Assembly (NCBI RefSeq): GCF_017377715.1
Contig: NZ_JAFVMF010000021.1
Location: 1 to 61,489, forward strand
DNA: 61,489 nucleotides
DNA from: Acetobacter sacchari
Lineage (GTDB): Bacteria; Pseudomonadota; Alphaproteobacteria; Acetobacterales; Acetobacteraceae
Reading direction: 5' to 3'
The first letter of the stretch is position 1. The number at the start of each line of letters is the position of its first letter. Made by a program: the position numbers and the translations under genes. The notes below the pieces were generated by a model. The model did not search any database, was not told the DNA's origin, and saw only the letters and a program-made list of their open reading frames with translations. Positions 1 through 9,467 of the stretch are shown piece after piece.

Positions 1-1
1 G

Positions 2-52
2 CGTCCACATCCAGAGCTTGAATCACATCAGACCGATTTTCCAAACAGGCTC
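2..52 (-). mobile_element. Terminal fragment of an IS5/IS1031-type insertion sequence (left edge)
   Basis: These 51 bases are the exact reverse complement of 61439-61489. Read leftward from 52 the element begins GAGCCTGTTTGG. The adjacent chromosomal bases 53-55 are TGA, which fits the TNA target of IS1031-group elements. Only one tip of the element is present and no transposase is visible. The family assignment rests on the tip and the target triplet, which is established knowledge of the group rather than a database match. Confidence 0.75.
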
Positions 53-1694
53 TGACGATGTCGTCTTTAATTTGACAGAGAATGTTACTATATCAGAAGA
101 AGTGGCGAGTTTTAGTAATTATATTCAAGCTAAAACAGTAACGGTTTCTGGTTCATACAATTTAACGCTCGACGTTTATTACGTAGTGTCGAGTTCTGGT
201 GGAACCTCCTTTTACTCTGGTGGGTATTACTATATTGGCACGATGGATATCGGGTCAGGGAGTTCTGTGACAATAGGGTCTGCTTTAGCGGCAACCTCCG
301 TTGCGAATATCAATGTAATTTCTGGTTCGGGGACCCTCAATCTGCAGTATACCGCGACGCTTAATAGCTACGATATCGGATCCAGCGTAGTCATACATGT
401 AGATGATACGGCTAATGTATTGAATGTGCCTAGTCCAGTCACCAACAAAATAACCAATTTTAATGAGAATACAGTTCTCAAATTTATATCGGCCCCGACA
501 GGCGGTTCGGTTGAATGGACTGAAAATTCAGATGGATCATACACTCTGGCGGAGAATAACGACGGCGTCATCACCACTCTGGCAACTGATATTGTCTTTG
601 CGACTGGTGTTTCCCCTTCAGATATAGTGTGGGATGCGGATGACGCGCAGACCACATGTTTCCTTACTGACTCACAAATAAGCACGCCATCAGGATATCG
701 GCCCATTCAGCATATTGCCGTCAACGATGATGTCATAGTTTATTCGAATGGGATGCAGAAAGCCGTCAGCGTAAAATGGATCGGAACAGGTCGCGTAAGG
801 GTCAACGGGAGTCTTCCCGATGATCGGGCCGGATACCCTGTTCGTATTCTTGAGAATGCGATTTCTGAGGGGGTTCCGTTCAAGGACATGCTGGTCACAG
901 CGGAGCATTGCCTGTTCTTTGACGGTAAGTTCGTTCCGGCCCGCATGTTGGTGAATGGTGGTTCGATTTTCTACGACACAACGATCACTTCCTACGACTA
1001 TTACCACATCGAAACCGAAACGCATTCCGTTATCATGGCGGACGGCATGCTCACCGAAAGCTATCTGGACACAGGTAATCGCCGTTCCTTCACTCAGTTG
1101 GGAAATGTCGTTTCCATCAGCGGCCGCCGTAATCTGACCTGGGACGATGCGGCAGCGCCCCTTACGGTATGTCGTGAGTTCGTCGAGCCGCTTTTTCGTC
1201 AGATTGAAGCCCGTGCGGTCGAAGGTGCCCGCCTGCGTCGGACGAAGCCCGGGTCTTTGACATGCGAGCATGGTCTGCATCTGATCACGGATTCGGGCGT
1301 CACCCTCCATCCGCTCCGTGAAATTAACGAACAGGTCATGTTCATGATCCCGGCGGGTGTTGAGAGCGTCCGTGTCGTTTCGAATTCGAGCCGCCCCAGT
1401 GATGTCATCGGTCCCTTCGTTGACGACCGTCGCACCCTCGGTGTTCTGGTCGGTGGTATCACGCTCAGCGAAGGCAAAAAGACCACGGCGCTGACATCTT
1501 ATCTGGAGGATGTCGATCTGGCGGGCTGGAGTAGCGTAGAAAATAGCACGACGCGCTGGACCGGGGGTAATGCTCTTCTGCCGCTGGGATCACGTCCGGC
1601 TGATGGCCTCGCTCTCATGACCATTCAGATACATGCAGCAGGACCTTACCTTTTGCGAGAGAGCCCACTTGACACGAACGCTCTGCAAGCTTGA
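18..1694 (+). pseudogene. Hint-domain (Hedgehog/intein-like) surface protein, 5' end removed by IS
   Basis: The reading frame opens with a TTG inside the IS tip; the native gene portion starts about position 53, so its true start and any secretion signal are lost. The first ~200 residues are Ser/Thr/Gly/Tyr/Val-rich beta-repeat-like sequence, visibly more AT-rich than the rest. From about residue 213 (CFLTDSQISTPSG, then a TAEHCLFF block and YYHIETETHSVI) it matches the Hint_2 type found in large acetic-acid-bacterial surface proteins. The initial Cys and the TxxH block typical of self-processing Hint folds are present. A ~150-residue C-terminal tail follows. By family, such proteins are thought to be exported and possibly autoprocessed; the substrate is unknown. 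Expression of the truncated form is doubtful. Confidence 0.75.
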
Positions 1695-1718
1695 TCCTTC
1701 AGTCTCTTGTAAATTGCC

Positions 1719-1747
1719 TGAGTGCCAAGCGTAAGACTCATTTTTTT
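1719..1747 (+). terminator. Weak terminator-like hairpin after the Hint gene
   Basis: Arms TGAGT (1719-1723) and ACTCA (1736-1740) are followed directly by seven T. The stem is only five base pairs with a 12-base loop, so this is a tentative call. Confidence 0.35.
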
Positions 1748-2070
1748 AAGATGGAAGATGAGGCTTGCGGAGACATGAGCCGCTCGTATGAAAATATGAG
1801 CGCGCGTCTGCTATATCTGGCGGCAACATGCCGCTAGTCTGTCAGTTTTGCCAACATGATGTCGATACGGTTGCCGTGTTTGTATTTTCGTCTTTCACAA
1901 TAAGAGATTTTTACGATAAATTTCCGATTTTTGGTGAGGGATTCGTCCCGTAGTCGTCTGGTGCGCGTGCGGCAGTCATGAAAATTTTTATCTCAGAACG
2001 CCTTTTGTATGGCGAGCTGTTTGAGGAAAAATTCGTGCGTAAGTTGAAGATATGTCACGCGGAATTCGAA

Positions 2071-2098
2071 ATAAGATATAAGATATAAGATATAAGAT
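2071..2098. repeat. Four perfect tandem copies of ATAAGAT
   Basis: The heptamer ATAAGAT occurs four times without error and is followed by a partial copy (AT). It lies about 65 bases beyond the stop of the HlyD-like gene, so it is 3' of both flanking genes. Copy number may vary by replication slippage. Confidence 0.9.
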
Positions 2099-2161
2099 AT
2101 GCTATTATATCAATGTATTTCGTATCGCTCGCAAACGCGAGCTTGGCCGCCATTTCCGGAA

Positions 2162-3118
2162 TCAACGCCGGGAGCCGGAGCCAATGCCGAATACATCGTC
2201 GTGGAGGCGATCAAATACGTCCTGAATTGTGTCGTGGGCTCGCTGTCCCTTGCTGTCGACGATTGTTACGGTGGCAGTCATGCCGGCGGCAAGTGTGACG
2301 TTGACAGGTATGCTGTCTATCCGAATTCGCACAGGGATGCGTTGGGCCAGACGGACCCAGGTGTAAACCGGGTCAACGCTCGGTAGCCCCTGCGCGCCCG
2401 CTCCAGCATTCGTGGTTGCGATACCGCGGGTGATGCTCACCACATGCCCCCGGAGAGGCGGAAGGTATCCCATAAGATCAATGCGCACTTTATCGTTGAT
2501 ATTTACCGAACTGATCTTGGTTTCCTCGAAATAACCGTCAACCCAGTAAGACGATGAATCAATGACGGTGACGTTGGGGACGCCCGCTGTTGCGAAATCG
2601 CCGACACGCATGATCAGGTTATTCACGGTGCCGGTGACGGTGCTGCGGACATGCGTGCGGTCGAGGTTGATCTTCGCTTGAGACAGGCTTGCCAGGGCTT
2701 CGGCGTATTGCGCGCGGGCTACTTGTGCGGTCGCTTCGTATACTTGCTTCTCCTCGCGGGATGCAGCTGCGTCCGTAAGGTGCGTGCGCCGTTCATGCTG
2801 GGCTGTTTTCAGAACCATGTCGGCTTGTCGCTGTTCCGACACCGCCGTAGCGGTGGCGACCGCCACCTGGAAGTCGAATGGGTCAATGTCGTAGAGTACG
2901 TCTCCGGCATGAACGACCTGATTGTCTTTGACATAAACAGCGACGATCTGTCCGGAGACGCGGGGGGCGATATTGGCGACCTGCGCGCGCACCTGACCAT
3001 TCCGTGTCCATGGCGCTGCAGTGTAATAGTCCCAGAGAACGAACGCCGTTACCATCGCAATGCCCAGAATTATCATTGTGGTGGTAACTTTGATCGCAAG
3101 CCGCGCCCTGTCAAACAT
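2162..3118 (-). CDS. HlyD-family periplasmic adaptor subunit of an efflux pump (AaeA/EmrA-like)
   Basis: A 318-residue membrane-fusion protein. One N-terminal membrane anchor lies at about residues 9-30, followed by a biotinyl-lipoyl-like half (RVSGQIVAVYVKDNQVV), an alpha-helical hairpin rich in Ala/Gln, the second lipoyl half (RTHVRSTVTGTVNNL) and a beta-barrel domain. The size matches AaeA of the p-hydroxybenzoate efflux system. It is last in a reverse-strand set with the FUSC permease and a DUF1656 protein, so it probably links that permease to an outer-membrane channel; TolC is encoded about 7 kb away. A 128-base gap separates it from the DUF1656 gene. The substrate, probably aromatic or other organic acids, is inferred from the family. 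Confidence 0.88.
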   Translation of the reverse strand: MFDRARLAIKVTTTMIILGIAMVTAFVLWDYYTAAPWTRNGQVRAQVANIAPRVSGQIVAVYVKDNQVVHAGDVLYDIDPFDFQVAVATATAVSEQRQADMVLKTAQHERRTHLTDAAASREEKQVYEATAQVARAQYAEALASLSQAKINLDRTHVRSTVTGTVNNLIMRVGDFATAGVPNVTVIDSSSYWVDGYFEETKISSVNINDKVRIDLMGYLPPLRGHVVSITRGIATTNAGAGAQGLPSVDPVYTWVRLAQRIPVRIRIDSIPVNVTLAAGMTATVTIVDSKGQRAHDTIQDVFDRLHDDVFGIGSGSRR

Positions 3119-3246
3119 GTCATTAAATTCCTGATGATATACAAAAAATACTGACGATGGGTCTGTACGAAGATTGACGGGTCATAGGCATTGTATTTTT
3201 CACCGTGACAGTTGCTCTGGATCGGCGCGCTATTGTGGCCAAGGGG

Positions 3247-3450
3247 TCACAGGGCAAGGGAATAAACCCCGGTCAGAATGATCAACAGACCGAACTCCGT
3301 CAGAGGGATATTCCATACGAATCGCTCCAGTCGAGTTTTCGCGATCAGTGGGCGAAGAGCGAGCATCGTCATCACGGCGAGCCCGACGTGAAGGAGAAAT
3401 GACGATACAAGGAGACCGTCCATATCCAGAACCGATGGAATTTCCATCAC
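3247..3450 (-). CDS. DUF1656 (AaeX-like) small membrane protein
   Basis: A 67-residue protein with two predicted membrane helices (about residues 10-32 and 45-65) and the LPLTEFGLLI-like C-terminal helix of DUF1656. The start is GTG at 3450, overlapping the FUSC stop by four bases (GTGA), or the following ATG at 3447. DUF1656 proteins accompany FUSC/HlyD efflux pairs; their exact role is not established. The order here (FUSC, DUF1656, HlyD) differs from E. coli aaeXAB but the gene content is the same. Confidence 0.85.
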   Translation of the reverse strand: MMEIPSVLDMDGLLVSSFLLHVGLAVMTMLALRPLIAKTRLERFVWNIPLTEFGLLIILTGVYSLAL

Positions 3451-5537
3451 GCGGCGTTCCGGGATTTCGGTAGTATTTTATAAAGATTTATGGCGGATCG
3501 GTTTCGTTGCAGAAGCATGATCGATCCTGTCATGCCGGACACCGCCCCGACGACTGTGGTCATTTCTCCACCGGATAGTTCGCTCGATCGGGCGAGAAGC
3601 TGTTCTGCGGATGCCCGCATGAAAGAAATTCCTTCGTCACAGTCGCGTATTTCAGTAGCACGCATCGCTGCGTCGCATTCTGCGCCTATCGTGGCGATCG
3701 TCGCGGCCCGCCCAAGATGGCGTCGTGCGCGCGCCAGAGCCGCGGCGAGGTCCTCGAGTTCCGCCATTCTGGAAAGAACGCGCACCTGCGAAAGGGATTT
3801 CGGGAGATAGCTGTTCCACAGAAGAATATGCGCCAACCGATCGTAATTCCTGCTGATCAACACGGAGCCTGCTTGCCTGTCATTTCCGAGGCACTGCGAG
3901 CGCAGCGTAAAGCCGATGGCCATAGCAACGCGAAATCTCCGTGAGCGCGCAGACGGAGGCATCAGCAGCGTCAAGGCCACGAAAATCAGCAACGCCGCAA
4001 GGATATAGAACACGTTTCTGTTTACGAAATCTGCTGGATTGAATTCCTGCCTGTTGCTGACGCCAAGCATGACGAAGAAAAAGACGCCGGCGTTCAGGCC
4101 GATCGCCGATGTCTTTGGCTGAAGGAGCAACAGGCAGCCGCCAAAGACGACGGGCGCCGCTGCGAGTGCAAGAAACGTCATTTCAGACCCGCGCGTAAGC
4201 ACGAAGAAATTCAGAAACGCCGCAACTGCGACAGCCATGGGCGTGCCGATCAGCGCTCCCATTCCGAAGGCGCGGACGTTGTAAGTGGTGGCTGCGAGCA
4301 TGATGATGATCGACGCCTGGGACAGAGCTGCGACGCTACCCGGTATGCCGGAAAGAATGCACAACCAGGCGGAAAGACTGAAGCCGATGAGCAGACGCAG
4401 GCCGTTTAGCAGGGCCATGATGACGTCCTGGTGTCCGGCGATCGGAAAGTCAGGGGCTGGATTCTGCGTCGCAGAGCCGTCGCGGACCGTGCAGAGTCCG
4501 TCTTCGGCCCATCGCCAGAAGGACAGAAGCGCCATCGAGCATTCCGCAAACCATGCGTCTTCTATTGTCAGTTCCTCCGCCACTCCTTCCGACGATCTTC
4601 GCGGACGCTCCAGCAACCCTTCCAGAGCTTTCATCGCAGCAGGCGGGGAGTCCGGGCAGGACGTGCTTTCGAATAGTGCCCGAACATCCATGATCATGGA
4701 TTTGGAAACGCGGCCCTCTTCAAGAGCATAGCCAATGGCGCGGCTGCGGCTCAGCATTTCCATCAACGACACCATGGCTGACCGGGCGCCTGCCAACCGT
4801 GTGCGGCCGTCCCCGATCTCCGTGCGGGCGTAGGAAACCTGTGTGGTAAGCGCCATGATGCGGCCTGCCAACTCGGCGCACGTGACGGCGTCGGGTATGG
4901 AGCGTCCGAGGACTGCATTCCGTGCGATCATCTGCGCTTCACGCGCTGTAGCCTCCAACCCCGACACCAGCTTGTTCCATGCTGTAGGCGCACCGATCAC
5001 GTCATTGACGGCGGCGGTCGCCGCGATGCCGATCAGGATCGCGGATACGCGGTTGACCGTCACTGCGAACGCGTCTTGCGGTGAATCTATGCAGCCGATG
5101 GCGATCAGGGCGACGGTATAACCCGCCAGCATCGCGGCGTAGGCCCGGAAATCTCGCTCCAGAGTGCCGACGATGCAACACAGGCCTAGCCAAAGGCCTG
5201 TGCAGCCCAGTAACACGGCGCGATCCTGACTGAAGCACGAGGTCAGAAACAAGGCGACAAAGGCCCCGATCAACGTGCCGAGCAATCGGTAAAGCGCTTT
5301 GGAGAGAGTCTGCCCTCGTAACGGTTGGGCGAGGATCATCACCGTGACCGCCGCCGTGGCTGGTGAAGATATCTGGAACCACAGCGCTGCGGCGAGCGCG
5401 AGCGATACGGAGAGCCACGTACGCAGGCAGAACGCGAATGCACCCGGCGGGAACAGTCCATGCAAAAAGTCCGGGACCCAGAAAAAATCTTTCAGGGCGC
5501 GAATGCGCCTGCCCGTTGTTTCCTCAACAGCGCTCAC
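3447..5537 (-). CDS. FUSC-family inner-membrane efflux transporter (AaeB-like)
   Basis: A 696-residue protein with the two-block FUSC architecture: a hydrophobic N-terminal block (about residues 25-180), a cytoplasmic helical region, a second hydrophobic block (about 375-530) and a helical C-terminal tail. Aromatic-acid exporter domains of this type pump organic acids together with an HlyD adaptor. It is the first gene of the three-gene reverse-strand unit. The start is a GTG (MSAVEETTG) and no regulator is encoded beside it. By family it would export hydroxylated aromatic acids or similar weak acids, which would suit an acid-producing bacterium; that is inference. Confidence 0.85.
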   Translation of the reverse strand: MSAVEETTGRRIRALKDFFWVPDFLHGLFPPGAFAFCLRTWLSVSLALAAALWFQISSPATAAVTVMILAQPLRGQTLSKALYRLLGTLIGAFVALFLTSCFSQDRAVLLGCTGLWLGLCCIVGTLERDFRAYAAMLAGYTVALIAIGCIDSPQDAFAVTVNRVSAILIGIAATAAVNDVIGAPTAWNKLVSGLEATAREAQMIARNAVLGRSIPDAVTCAELAGRIMALTTQVSYARTEIGDGRTRLAGARSAMVSLMEMLSRSRAIGYALEEGRVSKSMIMDVRALFESTSCPDSPPAAMKALEGLLERPRRSSEGVAEELTIEDAWFAECSMALLSFWRWAEDGLCTVRDGSATQNPAPDFPIAGHQDVIMALLNGLRLLIGFSLSAWLCILSGIPGSVAALSQASIIIMLAATTYNVRAFGMGALIGTPMAVAVAAFLNFFVLTRGSEMTFLALAAAPVVFGGCLLLLQPKTSAIGLNAGVFFFVMLGVSNRQEFNPADFVNRNVFYILAALLIFVALTLLMPPSARSRRFRVAMAIGFTLRSQCLGNDRQAGSVLISRNYDRLAHILLWNSYLPKSLSQVRVLSRMAELEDLAAALARARRHLGRAATIATIGAECDAAMRATEIRDCDEGISFMRASAEQLLARSSELSGGEMTTVVGAVSGMTGSIMLLQRNRSAINLYKILPKSRNAA

Positions 5538-5685
5538 TGCATGCCTGCCTTCAGCCCGTAGCGCGGATGGTCATCCGCAGCCCTTTTTGTATCGGGCCCT
5601 TCGGGCGTCAGGCCAAATGACAAAACAAGGCTTGGCCTGCGCCGGGCTGGATCAAGCTATTCGCCCGACGCAGCGCGAATAGAAA
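5538..5685. repeat. Intergenic spacer with nested palindromes
   Basis: A GCGGATG/CATCCGC stem (5563-5578) is followed by an AGGCCAA/TTGGCCT pair about 34 bases later and further GC-rich stems such as GCCC TTC GGGC. The arrangement resembles repetitive extragenic palindromes, but no second copy is visible in this window, so the class is unproven. Confidence 0.35.
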
Positions 5686-6858
5686 TCAGGCGGTAAGGTC
5701 GCGAGTGTAGACGCGGTGACGCTTGGAAGGCTCGGGGGCGATGCGCTCTATCAGGCGGCGCATAGGCTGGTTCGTCTCCAGAACCCAGCCCAACTCGATC
5801 CGGCGATATGGAAGAGTTCGGCCCCGTTTCATCAACTCGGCAATCACGAGGCCAGGCAGCAGGGAACCCAGGGCCGTGCCGACTACGGCGCGATTGACGC
5901 CAAGGAGGATGACGCGCGCAGAGTGGAATTCGTGACGCAGCAGGCGTTTACCCAGGCGCGCCCAACCGAAAGGCGACGGCGCGCCGCCGAGATCCCCTGC
6001 GATGTCGAAGACATTGGGGATCACCAGAGCAACCGCCATCGGTTCTCCTGCACGCTCGACCAGCACGAATAACTCGTCGCGAAGGATCGGCTTGATCTGG
6101 TGGATCATGGTTTTCATTTCCGTATCTGCATACGGAATGAAGCCCCACGTATCGCGCCATGTGTCGTTGTACAGCTGGAGCAGGATATCGCCGTCACGTG
6201 AAATTTCGCGGCGGTTGAGCTGGCGCACCGAAAGATCGCCCAGCCGCCCTTCGCCTACACGAAGCCCGCGCGGCACGATATGCGCCTCTTCGGCTTCGGG
6301 GCCAACCTGCATGTCATAAGACAGAACGTCCATCGCCTTGGTCATGCCAGAGGCTTCGACTGCCGCGCCCAGCTCTTTCGGATGCCAGGGCATCATGATC
6401 ATCGGGGGCGCCGTCTGCCCTTCGATCATAAGGCCGTATTCTCCGTTACTGTTCAGAGTCCAGGGGCCAAGCATCCGTGTTCGGCCCTGTGCGCGCAGCC
6501 AGTCCGCCGCCGCGTCGAGCAAGGGTGGGACGATCTCGGGACTCGCCGCATCCAGCGCGCCGAAAAAACCTGTGTCTGTTGACAGGCCTGTCGCCGCCGA
6601 TGTCTGGCCGATCAGATCGTCGATCTGCGCGGAAATGCGACCGACGGGTTTCCCGTCGCGTAGCGCCAGAAAATACTGGGCTTTGCCATGCGAGAAAAAA
6701 GCCGACCGCTTCGGGTCGAGCAGATCGCGCTGTTCCATGTCCAGTGGCGGCGTGTACCCCGACATGCCTGCATAGATTTGGCGTGGCAGTCGCACGAACG
6801 CGGACAACGCGCGAAATCCGGAAACTGGACTAATGACAAGGCGCGCCGGCTGGGTCAT
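5686..6858 (-). CDS. Uncharacterised GNAT-like (YghO-type) protein
   Basis: A 390-residue protein. I chose ATG 6858 (MTQPARLVI) because a GGGAG ribosome site sits just upstream and the frame before it looks non-coding. The N-terminal half carries FVRLPRQIYAG, DPKRSAFF and GRISAQIDD, and the middle has GPWTLNSNGEYGLMIEG. This pattern is seen in bacterial YghO/GNAT-superfamily proteins that are often named only as hypothetical. The C-terminal part ends with an ELGWVLETNQPMRRL-type segment typical of acyltransferase folds. The substrate is unknown. It is divergent from the SDR gene, with about 135 bases between the starts. Confidence 0.65.
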   Translation of the reverse strand: MTQPARLVISPVSGFRALSAFVRLPRQIYAGMSGYTPPLDMEQRDLLDPKRSAFFSHGKAQYFLALRDGKPVGRISAQIDDLIGQTSAATGLSTDTGFFGALDAASPEIVPPLLDAAADWLRAQGRTRMLGPWTLNSNGEYGLMIEGQTAPPMIMMPWHPKELGAAVEASGMTKAMDVLSYDMQVGPEAEEAHIVPRGLRVGEGRLGDLSVRQLNRREISRDGDILLQLYNDTWRDTWGFIPYADTEMKTMIHQIKPILRDELFVLVERAGEPMAVALVIPNVFDIAGDLGGAPSPFGWARLGKRLLRHEFHSARVILLGVNRAVVGTALGSLLPGLVIAELMKRGRTLPYRRIELGWVLETNQPMRRLIERIAPEPSKRHRVYTRDLTA

Positions 6859-6993
6859 GACATCTCCCTCTAAGCGCGTAGCGCCCCTTACGCGAAAGGC
6901 CCCTCCGGGGGGCGGGACGCTGATCGCATGGAAACGCCTGCAAACGAAATAAGCCGAGACGTAACCTTGTGTAACAAAATCTTGCCGAGGGTC

Positions 6994-7815
6994 ATGCGCC
7001 GTATCGTCCGTACGCTCGCCAGAGCGGGATTTTACACGCATCGACCTTCTTTCCGGGCGATCCTTATCACCGGCGCTTCAAGCGGCATAGGCGCAGCATT
7101 GGCTCGCTTTTACGCTGCGCCCCATCGCACCCTTATGCTTTGGGGGCGCGACGAAGCGCGACTTGGCGAAGTCGCTGAGGCATGTCGGGCGGGCGGCGCG
7201 ACGGTTTTGACGCGGTCCGTGGACCTGGCGGACGGCGTGGCGGCGCTGGACGCATTTCGTGAAGACGACGCAGCGACGCCGTTCGATCTGGTGGCGCTCT
7301 CGGCCGGGTTGGGAGACATGAAAAGAGCCTCCGATCAGGTCGAGCGCGCCGAATCCGTGTTCAAGCTGGGTGTGGTGAACTATGCGACGCCTGCCGCCCT
7401 TACCATGGCGGCGGCCGAGCGTATGAAGGAGCGTGGCGGCGGATCAATCGGTCTGATCGGTTCGGCCGGCGCGTTTCACGATGTGCCCTTTGCCGCCGGA
7501 TATGGCGGATCGAAGGCCGGGTTGGCTCGATTCGCCAGTTCGGCCCGGATTGCTCTCGCGCCGTTTGGTGTCCAGATCACGTTGATTGCGCCGGGATTCG
7601 TCGACACGGCCATGAGTCGCAAACTCGTGGGGCCGCGTCCTTTTTTGGTGTCGGCGGACGATGCCGCGCGACGTATTGCGAAGGCGCTGGCCGTTGGCCG
7701 AGCGGAACTTGTCTTCCCGTGGCCGTTCCGTCTGTTGCGTCGCATCGACCAGATCACGCCGCGCCCCATCGGGGATGCGCTCATGCGGCGCTTGAAAGCG
7801 GATCAAAAGGCGTAG
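6994..7815 (+). CDS. Short-chain dehydrogenase/reductase (SDR)
   Basis: A Rossmann-fold oxidoreductase of about 273 residues. The cofactor motif TGASSGIG comes near the N-terminus, followed by an ALSAGLG strand (the NAG-equivalent) and the catalytic Ser plus YGGSK (YxxxK). The C-terminal segment has basic residues (RLLRRIDQITP), suggesting membrane association as in lipid- or ketone-reducing SDRs. I favour ATG 6994, preceded by GAGG; an in-frame ATG at 6928 would add 22 residues. The substrate cannot be inferred from neighbours. Confidence 0.8.
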   Translation: MRRIVRTLARAGFYTHRPSFRAILITGASSGIGAALARFYAAPHRTLMLWGRDEARLGEVAEACRAGGATVLTRSVDLADGVAALDAFREDDAATPFDLVALSAGLGDMKRASDQVERAESVFKLGVVNYATPAALTMAAAERMKERGGGSIGLIGSAGAFHDVPFAAGYGGSKAGLARFASSARIALAPFGVQITLIAPGFVDTAMSRKLVGPRPFLVSADDAARRIAKALAVGRAELVFPWPFRLLRRIDQITPRPIGDALMRRLKADQKA

Positions 7816-7965
7816 GCGGCTTCGCCGCCACATCCCGCCAACCGTGTGGAAAACTGCGCGTTAGAACTCCAAAACCTGAGGAGAACCCGGGTAGCGCACA
7901 GGTAAGGCGCGCAGGCCGTGACGTTCGGATGGCAGCCGAAAAATCTGGAAGTTAGGGGACTGGAC

Positions 7966-8952
7966 GTGAGCGAAATTGTAACCGCAGACATTGGAGGAAC
8001 CAACGCCCGCTTCGCCGTGGCCACGATTGCGGACGGCGCAGTGCTGGAACTCTCGGAACCGGTGACGCTTCCCGTGCGTGATCACGACAGTCTCGGCTCG
8101 GCCTGGCGCGCCTTCCAGGAGCGTCATGGGCGCCCATTGCCCAAACAGGCGGCGCTGGCTCTCGCCTGTCCGGTGCAGGGCGAAGTCCTGACAATGGCGA
8201 ACAGCCCATGGGTCATCACCCGCGCGACATTGCCTGACGAATTGGGCGTCGAAGAACCATTGCTGGTGAATGATTTTGAGGCTGTGGCCCATGCGGTCGC
8301 CAGTCTCGACGCCTCGTGCCTCCCTCATCTGAGCGGGCCGGATCGGCCGCTGCCAAGTGAGGGCACGGTCGTAGCGATCGGACCTGGAACCGGGCTTGGA
8401 ACCGCGTCGATCATCCGCCGGGACGGGCGCGTCCTCGTGTGCGGCGCGGAGGGCGGGCATATCGGTTTCGCGCCCTTCGACGCGTTCGAGGACAGGCTTC
8501 TCGACAAGCTCAGGGCCGTTCATGGGCGAGTTTCCGCCGAGCGAGTCATCTCCGGGCCAGGTATCATCCCGATCTGCGCCAGTCTGGCGGAAGAGCGGGG
8601 GGATTCGTTGCATGGGCTCGACGATCGACAGATCTGGACGCTCGCTCTCGAAGGTCACGACCGACTCGCGGTCGAGGGCATGACCCGATTTTGCCGTGCG
8701 TTGGGCGCCTTTGCTGGCGACATGGCCCTGGCGCATTGCGCGAGCGGCGTGGTCATCGCGGGTGGGTTGGGCAAACGCCTTATGAATGTCTTGCCATCGT
8801 CCGACTTCGCCGAGCGATTCGTGGCGAAGGGAAGATTCGAAACGATGTTGCGGCGTATCCCGGTTCGCATGATTCGTTACCCGGAACCGGGGCTGTTCGG
8901 CGCAGCCTCCGCACTGGCCCGTCGTTTGGACGAGGCGGCGCAGGCGACCTGA
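7966..8952 (+). CDS. glk: Glucokinase
   Basis: ATP-dependent phosphorylation of glucose to glucose-6-phosphate in the cytoplasm, feeding the pentose phosphate pathway in acetic acid bacteria. The N-terminus has the phosphate-1 motif ADIGGTNARFA; LVNDFEAVAHAV, AIGPGTGLGTA and CGAEGGHIGF are diagnostic of the bacterial Glk family, and GVVIAGGLGKR is the adenosine motif. I chose GTG 7966 because AGGGGA precedes it at the right distance and the extra upstream residues do not fit the family. The length of 328 residues is typical. It stands alone, upstream of a tRNA on the other strand. Confidence 0.92.
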   Translation: MSEIVTADIGGTNARFAVATIADGAVLELSEPVTLPVRDHDSLGSAWRAFQERHGRPLPKQAALALACPVQGEVLTMANSPWVITRATLPDELGVEEPLLVNDFEAVAHAVASLDASCLPHLSGPDRPLPSEGTVVAIGPGTGLGTASIIRRDGRVLVCGAEGGHIGFAPFDAFEDRLLDKLRAVHGRVSAERVISGPGIIPICASLAEERGDSLHGLDDRQIWTLALEGHDRLAVEGMTRFCRALGAFAGDMALAHCASGVVIAGGLGKRLMNVLPSSDFAERFVAKGRFETMLRRIPVRMIRYPEPGLFGAASALARRLDEAAQAT

Positions 8953-9256
8953 GGGTGTTCTGGTGGCACGACCGCCGGCGCAGCCGTTTCTGGGCGGGTA
9001 GTCCGCGTCGATACGGAAGCCTCGTCGTCTTGTCCCATTAGCGGCGGTGGTTCGCGCTCTGCAGCGCGCCAGCCTTTCTGCGGTATTTTCAAGCTTGAGT
9101 TGTAGCTGGGGCGCCAGCGTAACAGGTCAGGGCTCCGGCGAAAGCCGATCACAGGGCTGCGCCTAGTCGTGCAGTCCGCCATGAAAATGACCAGGGAACT
9201 GCGCCCTACGGACGGGTAATCGCGCTGCCATCCATAATTTCGGGAAACGCCCATTG
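8953..9256. other. Intergenic region without a recognisable gene
   Basis: About 304 bases between glk and the tRNA-Cys gene. I see no supported protein gene; open frames here are short or continue as antisense frames of neighbours. Confidence 0.6.
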
Positions 9257-9330
9257 TGGAGGTCCGGGCGGGAATCGAACCCACATTCGCGGATTTGCAG
9301 TCCGCTGCATCACCATTCTGCCACCGGACC
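9257..9330 (-). tRNA. tRNA-Cys (GCA)
   Basis: Read on the reverse strand, the gene starts GGTCCGG and ends CCGGACC, forming the acceptor stem, followed by discriminator T and an encoded CCA. The anticodon loop is CTGCAAA, giving GCA, and the T arm contains GGTTCGATTCC. The U discriminator is typical of tRNA-Cys. Total length is 74 bases. Confidence 0.95.
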
Positions 9331-9467
9331 CCGTATGGGGTTGCGCTATATCCACCAGCGAGGCATCGCTGGTCAAGCCGGTCTGTGAAGTCATCATGGT
9401 TCGCGGGGTCGTTGCGCCGTGCGGACGGTCGATCGGCAGTGCTGTTATTGAGGTTCTGGGGCGCAAA

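Larger units (their letters stand above)
1695..2161. other. Intergenic region between convergent genes
   Basis: About 467 bases without a convincing gene, AT-richer than its neighbours. A short TGAGT/ACTCA stem followed by seven T (1719-1747) could be a weak terminator for the Hint gene. Near the far end is a tandem heptamer repeat, listed separately. Confidence 0.6.
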
